Positions 49,775 to 62,900 of a DNA stretch of 64,000 bases are shown here, in pieces. The stretch spans positions 496,001 through 560,000 of the forward strand of contig OX421964.1 in assembly GCA_949128115.1 (NCBI GenBank), written 5' to 3'. The notes under the pieces are model-generated. The model saw only the letters and a list, made by a program, of their open reading frames with translations. It did no database searches and was not told the DNA's origin. The position numbers and the translations under genes were made by a program. The DNA is from Anaspis maculata. Lineage: Eukaryota > Arthropoda > Insecta > Coleoptera > Scraptiidae. Positions within the stretch are counted from its first letter, which is position 1. The number at the start of each line of letters is the position of its first letter.

Positions 49775-50838
49775 GTTCGTTCGTCGGATGTTGCGTTTGG
49801 AACGAGTAACTGCCAACTCCAAAAGTGGTGACCGATCGTTTTAAAAGTCACGTGGGTTGAAGTTTGAAGTCACGTGGGCTGGAGCCTGAAGTCACGTGGG
49901 TTAAAACCCTCACTTTTTGGATAACAATTGTGTCTTTTTTTTATATTTGTGTTCGTTCGTCAGATGTTGCGTTTGGAACAAGTAGCTGCCAACTTAAAAA
50001 GTGGTGACCGATCGTTTTTAAAGTCACGTGGGTTGGAGTTTGAAGTCACGTGGGTTGGAGCCCGGAGTCACGTGGGTTAGGACCTGAACTTTTTGGATAA
50101 CAATTGTGTCTATTTTTTGATATTTTTGTTCGTCCGTCGGATGTTGCGTTTGGAACGAGTAGCTGCCAACTTAAAAAGTGGTGACCGATCGTTTTTAAAG
50201 TCACGTTGGTTGAAGTTTGAAGTCACGTGGGTTGGAGCCTGAAGTCACGTGGGTTAAAACCTGAACTTTTTGGATAACAATTGTTTTTTTTTTTCGATAT
50301 TTGTGTTCGTTTGACGGATGTTGCGTTTGGAACAAGTAGCTGCCAACTCAAAAAGTGGTGACCGATCGTTTTTGAAGTCACGTGGGTTGGAGTTTGGAGT
50401 CACGTGGGTTGGAGCTCGAAGTCACGTGGGTTAGGACCTGAACTTTTTGGATAACAATTGTGTCTTTTTTTCCGATATCTGTGTTCGTTTGACGGATGTT
50501 GCGTTTGGAACAAGTAGCTGCCAACTCCAAAAGTGGTGACGGATCGTTTTCAAAGTCACGTGGGTTGAAGCCTGGAGGCACGTGGGTTGAAGCCTAAAGT
50601 CACGTGGGTTGGAGCCTGAAGTCACGTGGGTTAGGACCTGAAATTTTTGGATAACAATTGTGTCTTTTTTTTCGATATTTGTGTTCGTTTGACGGATGTT
50701 GCGTTTGGAACAAGTAGCTGCCAACTCCAAAAGTGGTGACGGATCGTTTTAAAAGTCACGTGGGTTGGAGCCTGGAGGCACGTGGGTTCAAACCTGATTT
50801 TTTTTGGATAACAATTGTGTCTATTTTTTGATATTTTT
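49775..50838. repeat. 1,064-bp six-monomer tandem duplication, left copy
   Basis: Six monomers are repeated at +1,064 bp (50378 to 51442, 50431 to 51495). The left edge is a hybrid, with TTTTTTTATATTT joined to TTGTTCGTTCGTCGG near 49,769-49,774. The right edge is near 50,797-50,865, where an AACGAGTAACTGCC monomer replaces the AACAAGTAGCTGCC monomer seen at the same place near 51,930 and 45,300. Confidence 0.82.
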
Positions 50839-51902
50839 GTTCGTTCGTCGGATGTTGCGTTTGGAACGAGTAACTGCCAACTCCAAAAGTGGTGACCGAT
50901 CGTTTTAAAAGTCACGTGGGTTGAAGTTTGAAGTCACGTGGGCTGGAGCCTGAAGTCACGTGGGTTAAAACCCTCACTTTTTGGATAACAATTGTGTCTT
51001 TTTTTTATATTTGTGTTCGTTCGTCAGATGTTGCGTTTGGAACAAGTAGCTGCCAACTTAAAAAGTGGTGACCGATCGTTTTTAAAGTCACGTGGGTTGG
51101 AGTTTGAAGTCACGTGGGTTGGAGCCCGGAGTCACGTGGGTTAGGACCTGAACTTTTTGGATAACAATTGTGTCTATTTTTTGATATTTTTGTTCGTCCG
51201 TCGGATGTTGCGTTTGGAACGAGTAGCTGCCAACTTAAAAAGTGGTGACCGATCGTTTTTAAAGTCACGTTGGTTGAAGTTTGAAGTCACGTGGGTTGGA
51301 GCCTGAAGTCACGTGGGTTAAAACCTGAACTTTTTGGATAACAATTGTTTTTTTTTTTCGATATTTGTGTTCGTTTGACGGATGTTGCGTTTGGAACAAG
51401 TAGCTGCCAACTCAAAAAGTGGTGACCGATCGTTTTTGAAGTCACGTGGGTTGGAGTTTGGAGTCACGTGGGTTGGAGCTCGAAGTCACGTGGGTTAGGA
51501 CCTGAACTTTTTGGATAACAATTGTGTCTTTTTTTCCGATATCTGTGTTCGTTTGACGGATGTTGCGTTTGGAACAAGTAGCTGCCAACTCCAAAAGTGG
51601 TGACGGATCGTTTTCAAAGTCACGTGGGTTGAAGCCTGGAGGCACGTGGGTTGAAGCCTAAAGTCACGTGGGTTGGAGCCTGAAGTCACGTGGGTTAGGA
51701 CCTGAAATTTTTGGATAACAATTGTGTCTTTTTTTTCGATATTTGTGTTCGTTTGACGGATGTTGCGTTTGGAACAAGTAGCTGCCAACTCCAAAAGTGG
51801 TGACGGATCGTTTTAAAAGTCACGTGGGTTGGAGCCTGGAGGCACGTGGGTTCAAACCTGATTTTTTTTGGATAACAATTGTGTCTATTTTTTGATATTT
51901 TT
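50839..51902. repeat. 1,064-bp six-monomer tandem duplication, right copy
   Basis: This is the direct repeat of 49775-50838. Both copies have a zone B ancestor near 44.2-45.3 kb (offset about 6,633 bp), so zone C has taken up a zone B segment and then duplicated it. The same pair appears again near 60.8-62.9 kb. Confidence 0.82.
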
Positions 51903-53040
51903 GTTCGTTCGTCGGATGTTGCGTTTGGAACAAGTAGCTGCCAACTTAAAAAGTGGTGACCGATCGTTTTTAAAGTCACGTGGGTTGAAGTTTGAAGTCA
52001 CGTGGGTTGGAGCCCGGAGTCACGTGGGTTAGGACCTGAACTTTTTGGATATCAATTGTGTCTTTTTTTTTTATATTTGTGGTCGTTCGTCAGATGTTGC
52101 GTTTGGAACAAGTAGCTGCCAACTCAAAAAGTGGTGACCGATCGTTTTCAAAGTCACGTGGGTTGGAGTTTGAAGTCACGTGGGTTGGAGCTCGAAGTCA
52201 CGTGGGTTAGAACCTGAATTTTTTGGATAACAATTGTGTCTATTTTTTGATATTTTTGTTCGTTCGTCGGATGTTGCGTTTGGAACGAGTAGCAGCCAAC
52301 TTAAAAAGTGGTGACCGATCGTTTTTAAAGTCACGTGGGTTGAAATTTGAAGTCACGTGGGTTGGAGTTTGAAGTCACGTGGGTTGAAACCTGAACTTTT
52401 TGGATAACAATTGTCTTTTTTTTTTCGATATTTGTGTTCGTATGACGGATGTTGCGTTTGGAACAAGTAGCTGCTAGTTCGAAAAGTGGTGACCGATCGT
52501 TTTCAAAGTCACGTGGGTTGAAGTTTGAAGTCACGTGGGTTGGAGCCTGAAGTCACGTGGGTTCGAACCTGACTTTTTTGGATAACAATTGTGTCTATTT
52601 TTTGATATTTTTGTTCGTTCGTCGGATGTTGCGTTTGAAACGAGTAGCTGCCAACTCAAAAAGTGGTGACCGATCGTTTTTAAAGTTACGTGGGTTGAAG
52701 TTTGAAGTCACGTGGGTTGGAGCCTGGAGTCACGTGGGTTAAAACCTTAACTTTTTGGATAACAATTGTGTCTTTTTTTTTGATATTTGTGTTCGTTCGT
52801 CAGATGTTGCGTTTGGAACAAGTAGCTGCCAACTCAAAAAGTGGTGACCGATCGTTTTTAAAGTCACGTGGGTTGGAGTTTGAAGTCACGTGGATTGGAG
52901 CCCGGAGTCACGTGGGTTGGGACCTGAACTTTTTGGATAACAATTGTGTCTATTTTTTGATATTTTTGTTCGTTCGTCGGATGTTGCGTTTGGAACGAGT
53001 AGCTGCCAACTTAAAAAGTGGTGACCGATCGTTTTCAAAG

Positions 53041-55573
53041 TCACGTGGGTTGAAGTTTGAAGTCACGTGGGTTGGAGCCTGAAGTCACGTGGGTTGAAAC
53101 CTGAACTTTTTGGATAACAATTGTCTTTTTTTTTATGATATTTGTGTTCGTTCGACGGATGCTGCGTTTGGAACAAATAGCTGCCAACTCAGAAAGTGGT
53201 GACCGATCGTTTTTGAAGTCACGTGGGTTGGAGTTTAACGTCACGTGGGTTGGAGCTCAAAGTCACGTGGGATAGGACCTGAACTTTCTGGATACTAATT
53301 GTGTCTTTTTCTTCAATATTTGTGTTCGTTTGACGGATGTTGCGTTTGGAACAAGTAGCTGCCAATTCCAAAAGTGGTGATGGATCGTTTTAAAAGTCAC
53401 GTGAGTTGAAGCCTGGAGGCACATGGGTTGAAGCCTGAAGTCACGTGGGTTGGAGCCTGAAGTCACGTGGGTTAGGACCTGAAATTTTTGGATAACAATT
53501 GTGTCTATTTTTTTATATTTTTGATCGTCGGATGTTGCGTTTGGAACAAGTAGCTGCCAACTGAAAAAGTGGTGACCGATCGTTTTAAAAGTCACGTGGG
53601 TTGAAGTTTGGGGTTGGAGCCTGGAGTCACGTGGGTTCAAACTTGAACTTTTTGGATAATAATTGAGTCTTTTCTTTTGATATTTGTGTTAGTTAACGGA
53701 TGTTGCGTTCGGATCAAGTAGCTGCCAACTCAAAAAGTGGTGACCGATCGTTTTTAAAGTCACGTGGGTTGGAGTTTGAAGTCACGTGGGTTGGAGCTTG
53801 AAGTCACGTGGGTTAAGACCTGAACTTTTTGGATAACAATTGTGTCTTTTTTTTTGATATTTGTGTTCGTTCGTCAGATGTTGCGTTTGGAACAAGTAGC
53901 TGCCAACTCAAAGAGTGGTGACCGATCGTTTTTGAAGTCACGTGGGTTGGAGTTTGAAGTCACGTGGGTTGGAGCTTGAAGTCACGTGGGTTAAGACCTG
54001 AACTTTTTGGATAACAATTGTGTCTATTTTTTTATATTTTTGATCGTCGGATGTTGCGTTTGGAACGAGTAGCAGCCAACTTAAAGAGTGGTGACCGATC
54101 GTTTTGAAAGTCACGTGGGTTGGAGTTTGAAGTCACGTGGGATGGAGCTCGAAGTCACGTGGGTTAGGACCTGAACTTTTTGGATAACAATTGTGTCTTT
54201 TTTTTCGATATTTGTGTTCGTTTGACGGATGTTGCGTTTGGAACAAGTAGCTGCCAACTCCAAAAGTGGTGACGAATCGTTTCAAAAGTCACGTGGGTTG
54301 AAGCCTGGAGGCACGTGGGTTGAAGCCTGAAGTCACGTGGGTTGGAGCCTGAAGTCACGTGGAATAGGACCTGAAATTTTTGGATAACAATTGTGTCTTT
54401 TTTTTTTATATTTGTGTTCGTTTGACGGATGTTGCGTTTGGAACAAGTAGCTGCTGACTCAAAAAGTGGTGACCGATCGTTTTTAAAGTCACGTGGGTTG
54501 AAGTTTGAAGTCACGTGGGTTGGAGCCTGAAGTCACGTGGGTTCAAACCTGAACTTTTTGGATAACTATTGTGTCTATTTTTTGATATTTTTGTTCGTTC
54601 GTCGGATGTTGCGTTTGAAACGATTAGCTGCCAACTTAAAAAGTGGTGACCGATCGTTTTAGAAGTCACGTGGGATGAAGTTTGAAGTCACGTGGGTTGG
54701 AGCCTGAAGTCACGTGGGTTCAAACCTGAACTTTTTAGATAACAATTGTGTCTATTTTTTGATATTTTTGTTCGTTCGTCGGATGTTGCGTTTGGAACGA
54801 GTAGCTGCCAACTCCAAAAGTGGTGACCGATCGTTTTAAAAGTCGCGTGGGTTGAAGTTTGAATTCACGTGGGCTGGAGCCTGAAGTCACGTGTGTTAAA
54901 ACGTTAACTTTTTGGATAACAATTGTGTCTTTTTTTTTTATATTTGTGTTCGTTCGTCAGATGTTGCGTTTGGAACAAGTAGCTGCCAACTCAAAAAGTG
55001 GTGACCTATCGTTTTTGAAGTCACGTGGGTTGGAGTTAGAAGTCACGTGGGTTGGAGCCCGGAGTCACGTGGGTTAGGACCTGAACTTTTAGGATAACAA
55101 TCGTGTCTTTTTTTTCGATATTTGTGTTCGTTTGACGGATGTTGCCTTTGGAACAAGTAGCTGCCAACTCCAAAAGTGGTGACGGATCGTTTTAAAAGTC
55201 ACGTGGGTTGAAGCCTGGAGTCACGTGGGTTGAAGCCTGAAGTCACGTGAGTTAGAGCCTGAAGTCACGTGGGTTAGGACCTAATCTTTTTGGATAACAA
55301 TTGTGTCTTTTTTTTTATATTTGTGTTCGTTCGTCAGATGTTGCGTTTGGAACAAGTAGCTGCCAACTCAAAAAGTGGTGACCGATCGTTTTTAAAGTCA
55401 CGTGGGTTGGAGTTTGAAGTCACGTGGGTTGGAGCCCGGAGTCACGTGGGTTAGGACCTGAACTTTTTGGATAACAATTGTGTCTATTTTTTGATATTTT
55501 TGTTCGTCCGTCGGATGATGCGTTTGGAACGAGTAGCTGCCAACTTAAAAAGTGGTGACCGATCGTTTTCAAA
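53041..55573. repeat. Zone C 14-monomer unit, copy 3 (2,533 bp)
   Basis: This copy lies 6,631 bp from 46410 and 2,533 bp from the next copy. It contains the marker at 53689, the 9-bp box deletion at 53610/53611, and the full set of zone C variants. At about 55020 it has an intact GTCACGTGGG where copy 1 has GTCTAGTGGG (about 48390), so the copy 1 change is a private mutation. Confidence 0.83.
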
Positions 55574-58106
55574 GTCACGTGGGTTGAAGTTTGAAGTCAC
55601 GTGGGTTGGAGCCTGAAGTCACGTGGGTTGAAACCTGAACTTTTTGGATAACAATTGTCTTTTTTTTATGATATTTGTGTTCGTTCGACGGATGCTGCGT
55701 TTGGAACAAATAGCTGCCAACTCAGAAAGTGGTGACCGATCGTTTTTGAAGTCACGTGGGTTGGAGTTTAACGTCACGTGGGTTGGAGCTCAAAGTCACG
55801 TGGGATAGGACCTGAACTTTCTGGATACTAATTGTGTCTTTTTCTTCGATATTTGTGTTCGTTTGACGGATGTTGCGTTTGGAACAAGTAGCTGCCAATT
55901 CCAAAAGTGGTGATGGATCGTTTTAAAAGTCACGTGAGTTGAAGCCTGGAGGCACATGGGTTGAAGCCTGAAGTCACGTGGGTTGGAGCCTGAAGTCACG
56001 TGGGTTAGGACCTGAAATTTTTGGATAACAATTGTGTCTATTTTTTTATATTTTTGATCGTCGGATGTTGCGTTTGGAACAAGTAGCTGCCAACTGAAAA
56101 AGTGGTGACCGATCGTTTTAAAAGTCACGTGGGTTGAAGTTTGGGGTTGGAGCCTGGAGTCACGTGGGTTCAAACTTGAACTTTTTGGATAATAATTGAG
56201 TCTTTTCTTTTGATATTTGTGTTAGTTAACGGATGTTGCGTTCGGATCAAGTAGCTGCCAACTCAAAAAGTGGTGACCGATCGTTTTTAAAGTCACGTGG
56301 GTTGGAGTTTGAAGTCACGTGGGTTGGAGCTTGAAGTCACGTGGGTTAAGACCTGAACTTTTTGGATAACAATTGTGTCTTTTTTTTTGATATTTGTGTT
56401 CGTTCGTCAGATGTTGCGTTTGGAACAAGTAGCTGCCAACTCAAAGAGTGGTGACCGATCGTTTTTGAAGTCACGTGGGTTGGAGTTTGAAGTCACGTGG
56501 GTTGGAGCTTGAAGTCACGTGGGTTAAGACCTGAACTTTTTGGATAACAATTGTGTCTATTTTTTTATATTTTTGATCGTCGGATGTTGCGTTTGGAACG
56601 AGTAGCAGCCAACTTAAAGAGTGGTGACCGATCGTTTTGAAAGTCACGTGGGTTGGAGTTTGAAGTCACGTGGGATGGAGCTCGAAGTCACGTGGGTTAG
56701 GACCTGAACTTTTTGGATAACAATTGTGTCTTTTTTTTCGATATTTGTGTTCGTTTGACGGATGTTGCGTTTGGAACAAGTAGCTGCCAACTCCAAAAGT
56801 GGTGACGAATCGTTTCAAAAGTCACGTGGGTTGAAGCCTGGAGGCACGTGGGTTGAAGCCTGAAGTCACGTGGGTTGGAGCCTGAAGTCACGTGGAATAG
56901 GACCTGAAATTTTTGGATAACAATTGTGTCTTTTTTTTTTATATTTGTGTTCGTTTGACGGATGTTGCGTTTGGAACAAGTAGCTGCTGACTCAAAAAGT
57001 GGTGACCGATCGTTTTTAAAGTCACGTGGGTTGAAGTTTGAAGTCACGTGGGTTGGAGCCTGAAGTCACGTGGGTTCAAACCTGAACTTTTTGGATAACT
57101 ATTGTGTCTATTTTTTGATATTTTTGTTCGTTCGTCGGATGTTGCGTTTGAAACGATTAGCTGCCAACTTAAAAAGTGGTGACCGATCGTTTTAGAAGTC
57201 ACGTGGGATGAAGTTTGAAGTCACGTGGGTTGGAGCCTGAAGTCACGTGGGTTCAAACCTGAACTTTTTAGATAACAATTGTGTCTATTTTTTGATATTT
57301 TTGTTCGTTCGTCGGATGTTGCGTTTGGAACGAGTAGCTGCCAACTCCAAAAGTGGTGACCGATCGTTTTAAAAGTCGCGTGGGTTGAAGTTTGAATTCA
57401 CGTGGGCTGGAGCCTGAAGTCACGTGTGTTAAAACGTTAACTTTTTGGATAACAATTGTGTCTTTTTTTTTATATTTGTGTTCGTTCGTCAGATGTTGCG
57501 TTTGGAACAAGTAGCTGCCAACTCAAAAAGTGGTGACCTATCGTTTTTGAAGTCACGTGGGTTGGAGTTAGAAGTCACGTGGGTTGGAGCCCGGAGTCAC
57601 GTGGGTTAGGACCTGAACTTTTAGGATAACAATCGTGTCTTTTTTTTCGATATTTGTGTTCGTTTGACGGATGTTGCCTTTGGAACAAGTAGCTGCCAAC
57701 TCCAAAAGTGGTGACGGATCGTTTTAAAAGTCACGTGGGTTGAAGCCTGGAGTCACGTGGGTTGAAGCCTGAAGTCACGTGAGTTAGAGCCTGAAGTCAC
57801 GTGGGTTAGGACCTAATCTTTTTGGATAACAATTGTGTCTTTTTTTTTATATTTGTGTTCGTTCGTCAGATGTTGCGTTTGGAACAAGTAGCTGCCAACT
57901 CAAAAAGTGGTGACCGATCGTTTTTAAAGTCACGTGGGTTGGAGTTTGAAGTCACGTGGGTTGGAGCCCGGAGTCACGTGGGTTAGGACCTGAACTTTTT
58001 GGATAACAATTGTGTCTATTTTTTGATATTTTTGTTCGTCCGTCGGATGATGCGTTTGGAACGAGTAGCTGCCAACTTAAAAAGTGGTGACCGATCGTTT
58101 TCAAAG
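55574..58106. repeat. Zone C 14-monomer unit, copy 4 (2,533 bp)
   Basis: This is a direct tandem copy of 53041-55573, with the marker at 56222 and the 9-bp deletion near 56142. Differences from copy 3 that I could see are mainly T-tract lengths. Confidence 0.83.
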
Positions 58107-59942
58107 TCACGTGGGTTGAAGTTTGAAGTCACGTGGGTTGGAGCCTGAAGTCACGTGGGTTGAAACCTGAACTTTTTGGATAACAATTGTCTTTTTTTTT
58201 ATGATATTTGTGTTCGTTCGACGGATGCTGCGTTTGGAACAAATAGCTGCCAACTCAGAAAGTGGTGACCGATCGTTTTTGAAGTCACGTGGGTTGGAGT
58301 TTAACGTCACGTGGGTTGGAGCTCAAAGTCACGTGGGATAGGACCTGAACTTTCTGGATACTAATTGTGTCTTTTTCTTCGATATTTGTGTTCGTTTGAC
58401 GGATGTTGCGTTTGGAACAAGTAGCTGCCAATTCCAAAAGTGGTGATGGATCGTTTTAAAAGTCACGTGAGTTGAAGCCTGGAGGCACATGGGTTGAAGC
58501 CTGAAGTCACGTGGGTTGGAGCCTGAAGTCACGTGGGTTAGGACCTGAAATTTTTGGATAACAATTGTGTCTATTTTTTTATATTTTTGATCGTCGGATG
58601 TTGCGTTTGGAACAAGTAGCTGCCAACTGAAAAAGTGGTGACCGATCGTTTTAAAAGTCACGTGGGTTGAAGTTTGAAGTCACGTGGGTTGGAGCCTGGA
58701 GTCACGTGGGTTCAAACTTGAACTTTTTGGATAATAATTGAGTCTTTTCTTTTGATATTTGTGTTAGTTAACGGATGTTGCGTTCGGATCAAGTAGCTGC
58801 CAACTCAAAAAGTGGTGACCGATCGTTTTTAAAGTCACGTGGGTTGGAGTTTGAAGTCACGTGGGTTGGAGTTTGAAGTCACGTGGGTTGGAGCCTGAAG
58901 TCACGTGGGTTCAAACCTGAACTTTTTGGATAACTATTGTGTCTATTTTTTGATATTTTTGTTCGTTCGTCGGATGTTGCGTTTGAAACGATTAGCTGCC
59001 AACTTAAAAAGTGGTGACCGATCGTTTTAGAAGTCACGTGGGATGAAGTTTGAAGTCACGTGGGTTGGAGCCTGAAGTCACGTGGGTTCAAACCTGAACT
59101 TTTTAGATAACAATTGTGTCTATTTTTTGATATTTTTGTTCGTTCGTCGGATGTTGCGTTTGGAACGAGTAGCTGCCAACTCCAAAAGTGGTGACCGATC
59201 GTTTTAAAAGTCGCGTGGGTTGAAGTTTGAATTCACGTGGGCTGGAGCCTGAAGTCACGTGTGTTAAAACGTTAACTTTTTGGATAACAATTGTGTCTTT
59301 TTTTTTTATATTTGTGTTCGTTCGTCAGATGTTGCGTTTGGAACAAGTAGCTGCCAACTCAAAAAGTGGTGACCTATCGTTTTTGAAGTCACGTGGGTTG
59401 GAGTTAGAAGTCACGTGGGTTGGAGCCCGGAGTCACGTGGGTTAGGACCTGAACTTTTAGGATAACAATCGTGTCTTTTTTTTCGATATTTGTGTTCGTT
59501 TGACGGATGTTGCCTTTGGAACAAGTAGCTGCCAACTCCAAAAGTGGTGACGGATCGTTTTAAAAGTCACGTGGGTTGAAGCCTGGAGTCACGTGGGTTG
59601 AAGCCTGAAGTCACGTGAGTTAGAGCCTGAAGTCACGTGGGTTAGGACCTAATCTTTTTGGATAACAATTGTGTCTTTTTTTTTATATTTGTGTTCGTTC
59701 GTCAGATTTTGCGTTTGGAACAAGTAGCTGCCAACTCAAAAAGTGGTGACCGATCGTTTTTAAAGTCACGTGGGTTGGAGTTTGAAGTCACGTGGGTTGG
59801 AGCCCGGAGTCACGTGGGTTAGGACCTGAACTTTTTGGATAACAATTGTGTCTATTTTTTGATATTTTTGTTCGTCCGTCGGATGATGCGTTTGGAACGA
59901 GTAGCTGCCAACTTAAAAAGTGGTGACCGATCGTTTTCAAAG
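58107..59942. repeat. Zone C shortened unit, 10 monomers (1,836 bp)
   Basis: This copy begins like the 14-monomer units and holds the marker at 58764, but about four monomers are missing. The deletion junction is in the monomer at 58817-59015, which is a four-box hybrid. This copy and its right neighbour lack the 9-bp box deletion found in copies 1, 3 and 4. Confidence 0.82.
58817..59015 (+). repeat. Hybrid four-box monomer at a deletion junction
   Basis: The left part (TTTTTAAAGTCACGTGGGTT, GGAGTTT) matches the monomer after the marker at 56290. The right part (GGAGTTTGAAGTCACG through GGTTCAAACCTGAAC and GGATAACTATTGTG) matches the monomer near 57030. The join is inside the 22-bp subrepeats but one subrepeat out of register, giving four boxes and a 199-bp unit. 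It shows directly how misaligned recombination within the boxes changes box number. Confidence 0.85.
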
Positions 59943-62900
59943 TCACGTGGGTTGAAGTTTGAAGTCACGTGGGTTGGAGCCTGAAGTCACGTGGGTTGAA
60001 ACCTGAACTTTTTGGATAACAATTGTCTTTTTTTTTATGATATTTGTGTTCGTTCGACGGATGCTGCGTTTGGAACAAATAGCTGCCAACTCAGAAAGTG
60101 GTGACCGATCGTTTTTGAAGTCACGTGGGTTGGAGTTTAACGTCACGTGGGTTGGAGCTCAAAGTCACGTGGGATAGGACCTGAACTTTCTGGATACTAA
60201 TTGTGTCTTTTTCTTCGATATTTGTGTTCGTTTGACGGATGTTGCGTTTGGAACAAGTAGCTGCCAATTCCAAAAGTGGTGATGGATCGTTTTAAAAGTC
60301 ACGTGAGTTGAAGCCTGGAGGCACATGGGTTGAAGCCTGAAGTCACGTGGGTTGGAGCCTGAAGTCACGTGGGTTAGGACCTGAAATTTTTGGATAACAA
60401 TTGTGTCTATTTTTTTATATTTTTGATCGTCGGATGTTGCGTTTGGAACAAGTAGCTGCCAACTGAAAAAGTGGTGACCGATCGTTTTAAAAGTCACGTG
60501 GGTTGAAGTTTGAAGTCACGTGGGTTGGAGCCTGGAGTCACGTGGGTTCAAACTTGAACTTTTTGGATAATAATTGAGTCTTTTCTTTTGATATTTGTGT
60601 TAGTTAACGGATGTTGCGTTCGGATCAAGTAGCTGCCAACTCAAAAAGTGGTGACCGATCGTTTTAAAAGTCACGTGGGTTGAAGTTTGAAGTCACGTGG
60701 GCTGGAGCCTGAAGTCACGTGGGTTAAAACCCTCACTTTTTGGATAACAATTGTGTCTTTTTTTTATATTTTTGTTCGTTCGTCGGATGTTGCGTTTGGA
60801 ACGAGTAACTGCCAACTCCAAAAGTGGTGACCGATCGTTTTAAAAGTCACGTGGGTTGAAGTTTGAAGTCACGTGGGCTGGAGCCTGAAGTCACGTGGGT
60901 TAAAACCCTCACTTTTTGGATAACAATTGTGTCTTTTTTTTATATTTGTGTTCGTTCGTCAGATGTTGCGTTTGGAACAAGTAGCTGCCAACTTAAAAAG
61001 TGGTGACCGATCGTTTTTAAAGTCACGTGGGTTGGAGTTTGAAGTCACGTGGGTTGGAGCCCGGAGTCACGTGGGTTAGGACCTGAACTTTTTGGATAAC
61101 AATTGTGTCTATTTTTTGATATTTTTGTTCGTCCGTCGGATGTTGCGTTTGGAACGAGTAGCTGCCAACTTAAAAAGTGGTGACCGATCGTTTTTAAAGT
61201 CACGTTGGTTGAAGTTTGAAGTCACGTGGGTTGGAGCCTGAAGTCACGTGGGTTGAAACCTGAACTTTTTGGATAACAATTGTTTTTTTTTTTCGATATT
61301 TGTGTTCGTTTGACGGATGTTGCGTTTGGAACAAGTAGCTGCCAACTCAAAAAGTGGTGACCGATCGTTTTTGAAGTCACGTGGGTTGGAGTTTGGAGTC
61401 ACGTGGGTTGGAGCTCGAAGTCACGTGGGTTAGGACCTGAACTTTTTGGATAACAATTGTGTCTTTTTTTCCGATATCTGTGTTCGTTTGACGGATGTTG
61501 CGTTTGGAACAAGTAGCTGCCAACTCCAAAAGTGGTGACGGATCGTTTTCAAAGTCACGTGGGTTGAAGCCTGGAGGCACGTGGGTTGAAGCCTAAAGTC
61601 ACGTGGGTTGGAGCCTGAAGTCACGTGGGTTAGGACCTGAAATTTTTGGATAACAATTGTGTCTTTTTTTTCGATATTTGTGTTCGTTTGACGGATGTTG
61701 CGTTTGGAACAAGTAGCTGCCAACTCCAAAAGTGGTGACGGATCGTTTTAAAAGTCACGTGGGTTGGAGCCTGGAGGCACGTGGGTTCAAACCTGATTTT
61801 TTTTGGATAACAATTGTGTCTATTTTTTGATATTTTTGTTCGTTCGTCGGATGTTGCGTTTGGAACGAGTAACTGCCAACTCCAAAAGTGGTGACCGATC
61901 GTTTTAAAAGTCACGTGGGTTGAAGTTTGAAGTCACGTGGGCTGGAGCCTGAAGTCACGTGGGTTAAAACCCTCACTTTTTGGATAACAATTGTGTCTTT
62001 TTTTTATATTTGTGTTCGTTCGTCAGATGTTGCGTTTGGAACAAGTAGCTGCCAACTTAAAAAGTGGTGACCGATCGTTTTTAAAGTCACGTGGGTTGGA
62101 GTTTGAAGTCACGTGGGTTGGAGCCCGGAGTCACGTGGGTTAGGACCTGAACTTTTTGGATAACAATTGTGTCTATTTTTTGATATTTTTGTTCGTCCGT
62201 CGGATGTTGCGTTTGGAACGAGTAGCTGCCAACTTAAAAAGTGGTGACCGATCGTTTTTAAAGTCACGTTGGTTGAAGTTTGAAGTCACGTGGGTTGGAG
62301 CCTGAAGTCACGTGGGTTTAAACCTGAACTTTTTGGATAACAATTGTTTTTTTTTTTCGATATTTGTGTTCGTTTGACGGATGTTGCGTTTGGAACAAGT
62401 AGCTGCCAACTCAAAAAGTGGTGACCGATCGTTTTTGAAGTCACGTGGGTTGGAGTTTGGAGTCACGTGGGTTGGAGCTCGAAGTCACGTGGGTTAGGAC
62501 CTGAACTTTTTGGATAACAATTGTGTCTTTTTTTCCGATATCTGTGTTCGTTTGACGGATGTTGCGTTTGGAACAAGTAGCTGCCAACTCCAAAAGTGGT
62601 GACGGATCGTTTTCAAAGTCACGTGGGTTGAAGCCTGGAGGCACGTGGGTTGAAGCCTAAAGTCACGTGGGTTGGAGCCTGAAGTCACGTGGGTTAGGAC
62701 CTGAAATTTTTGGATAACAATTGTGTCTTTTTTTTCGATATTTGTGTTCGTTTGACGGATGTTGCGTTTGGAACAAGTAGCTGCCAACTCCAAAAGTGGT
62801 GACGGATCGTTTTAAAAGTCACGTGGGTTGGAGCCTGGAGGCACGTGGGTTCAAACCTGATTTTTTTTGGATAACAATTGTGTCTATTTTTTGATATTTT

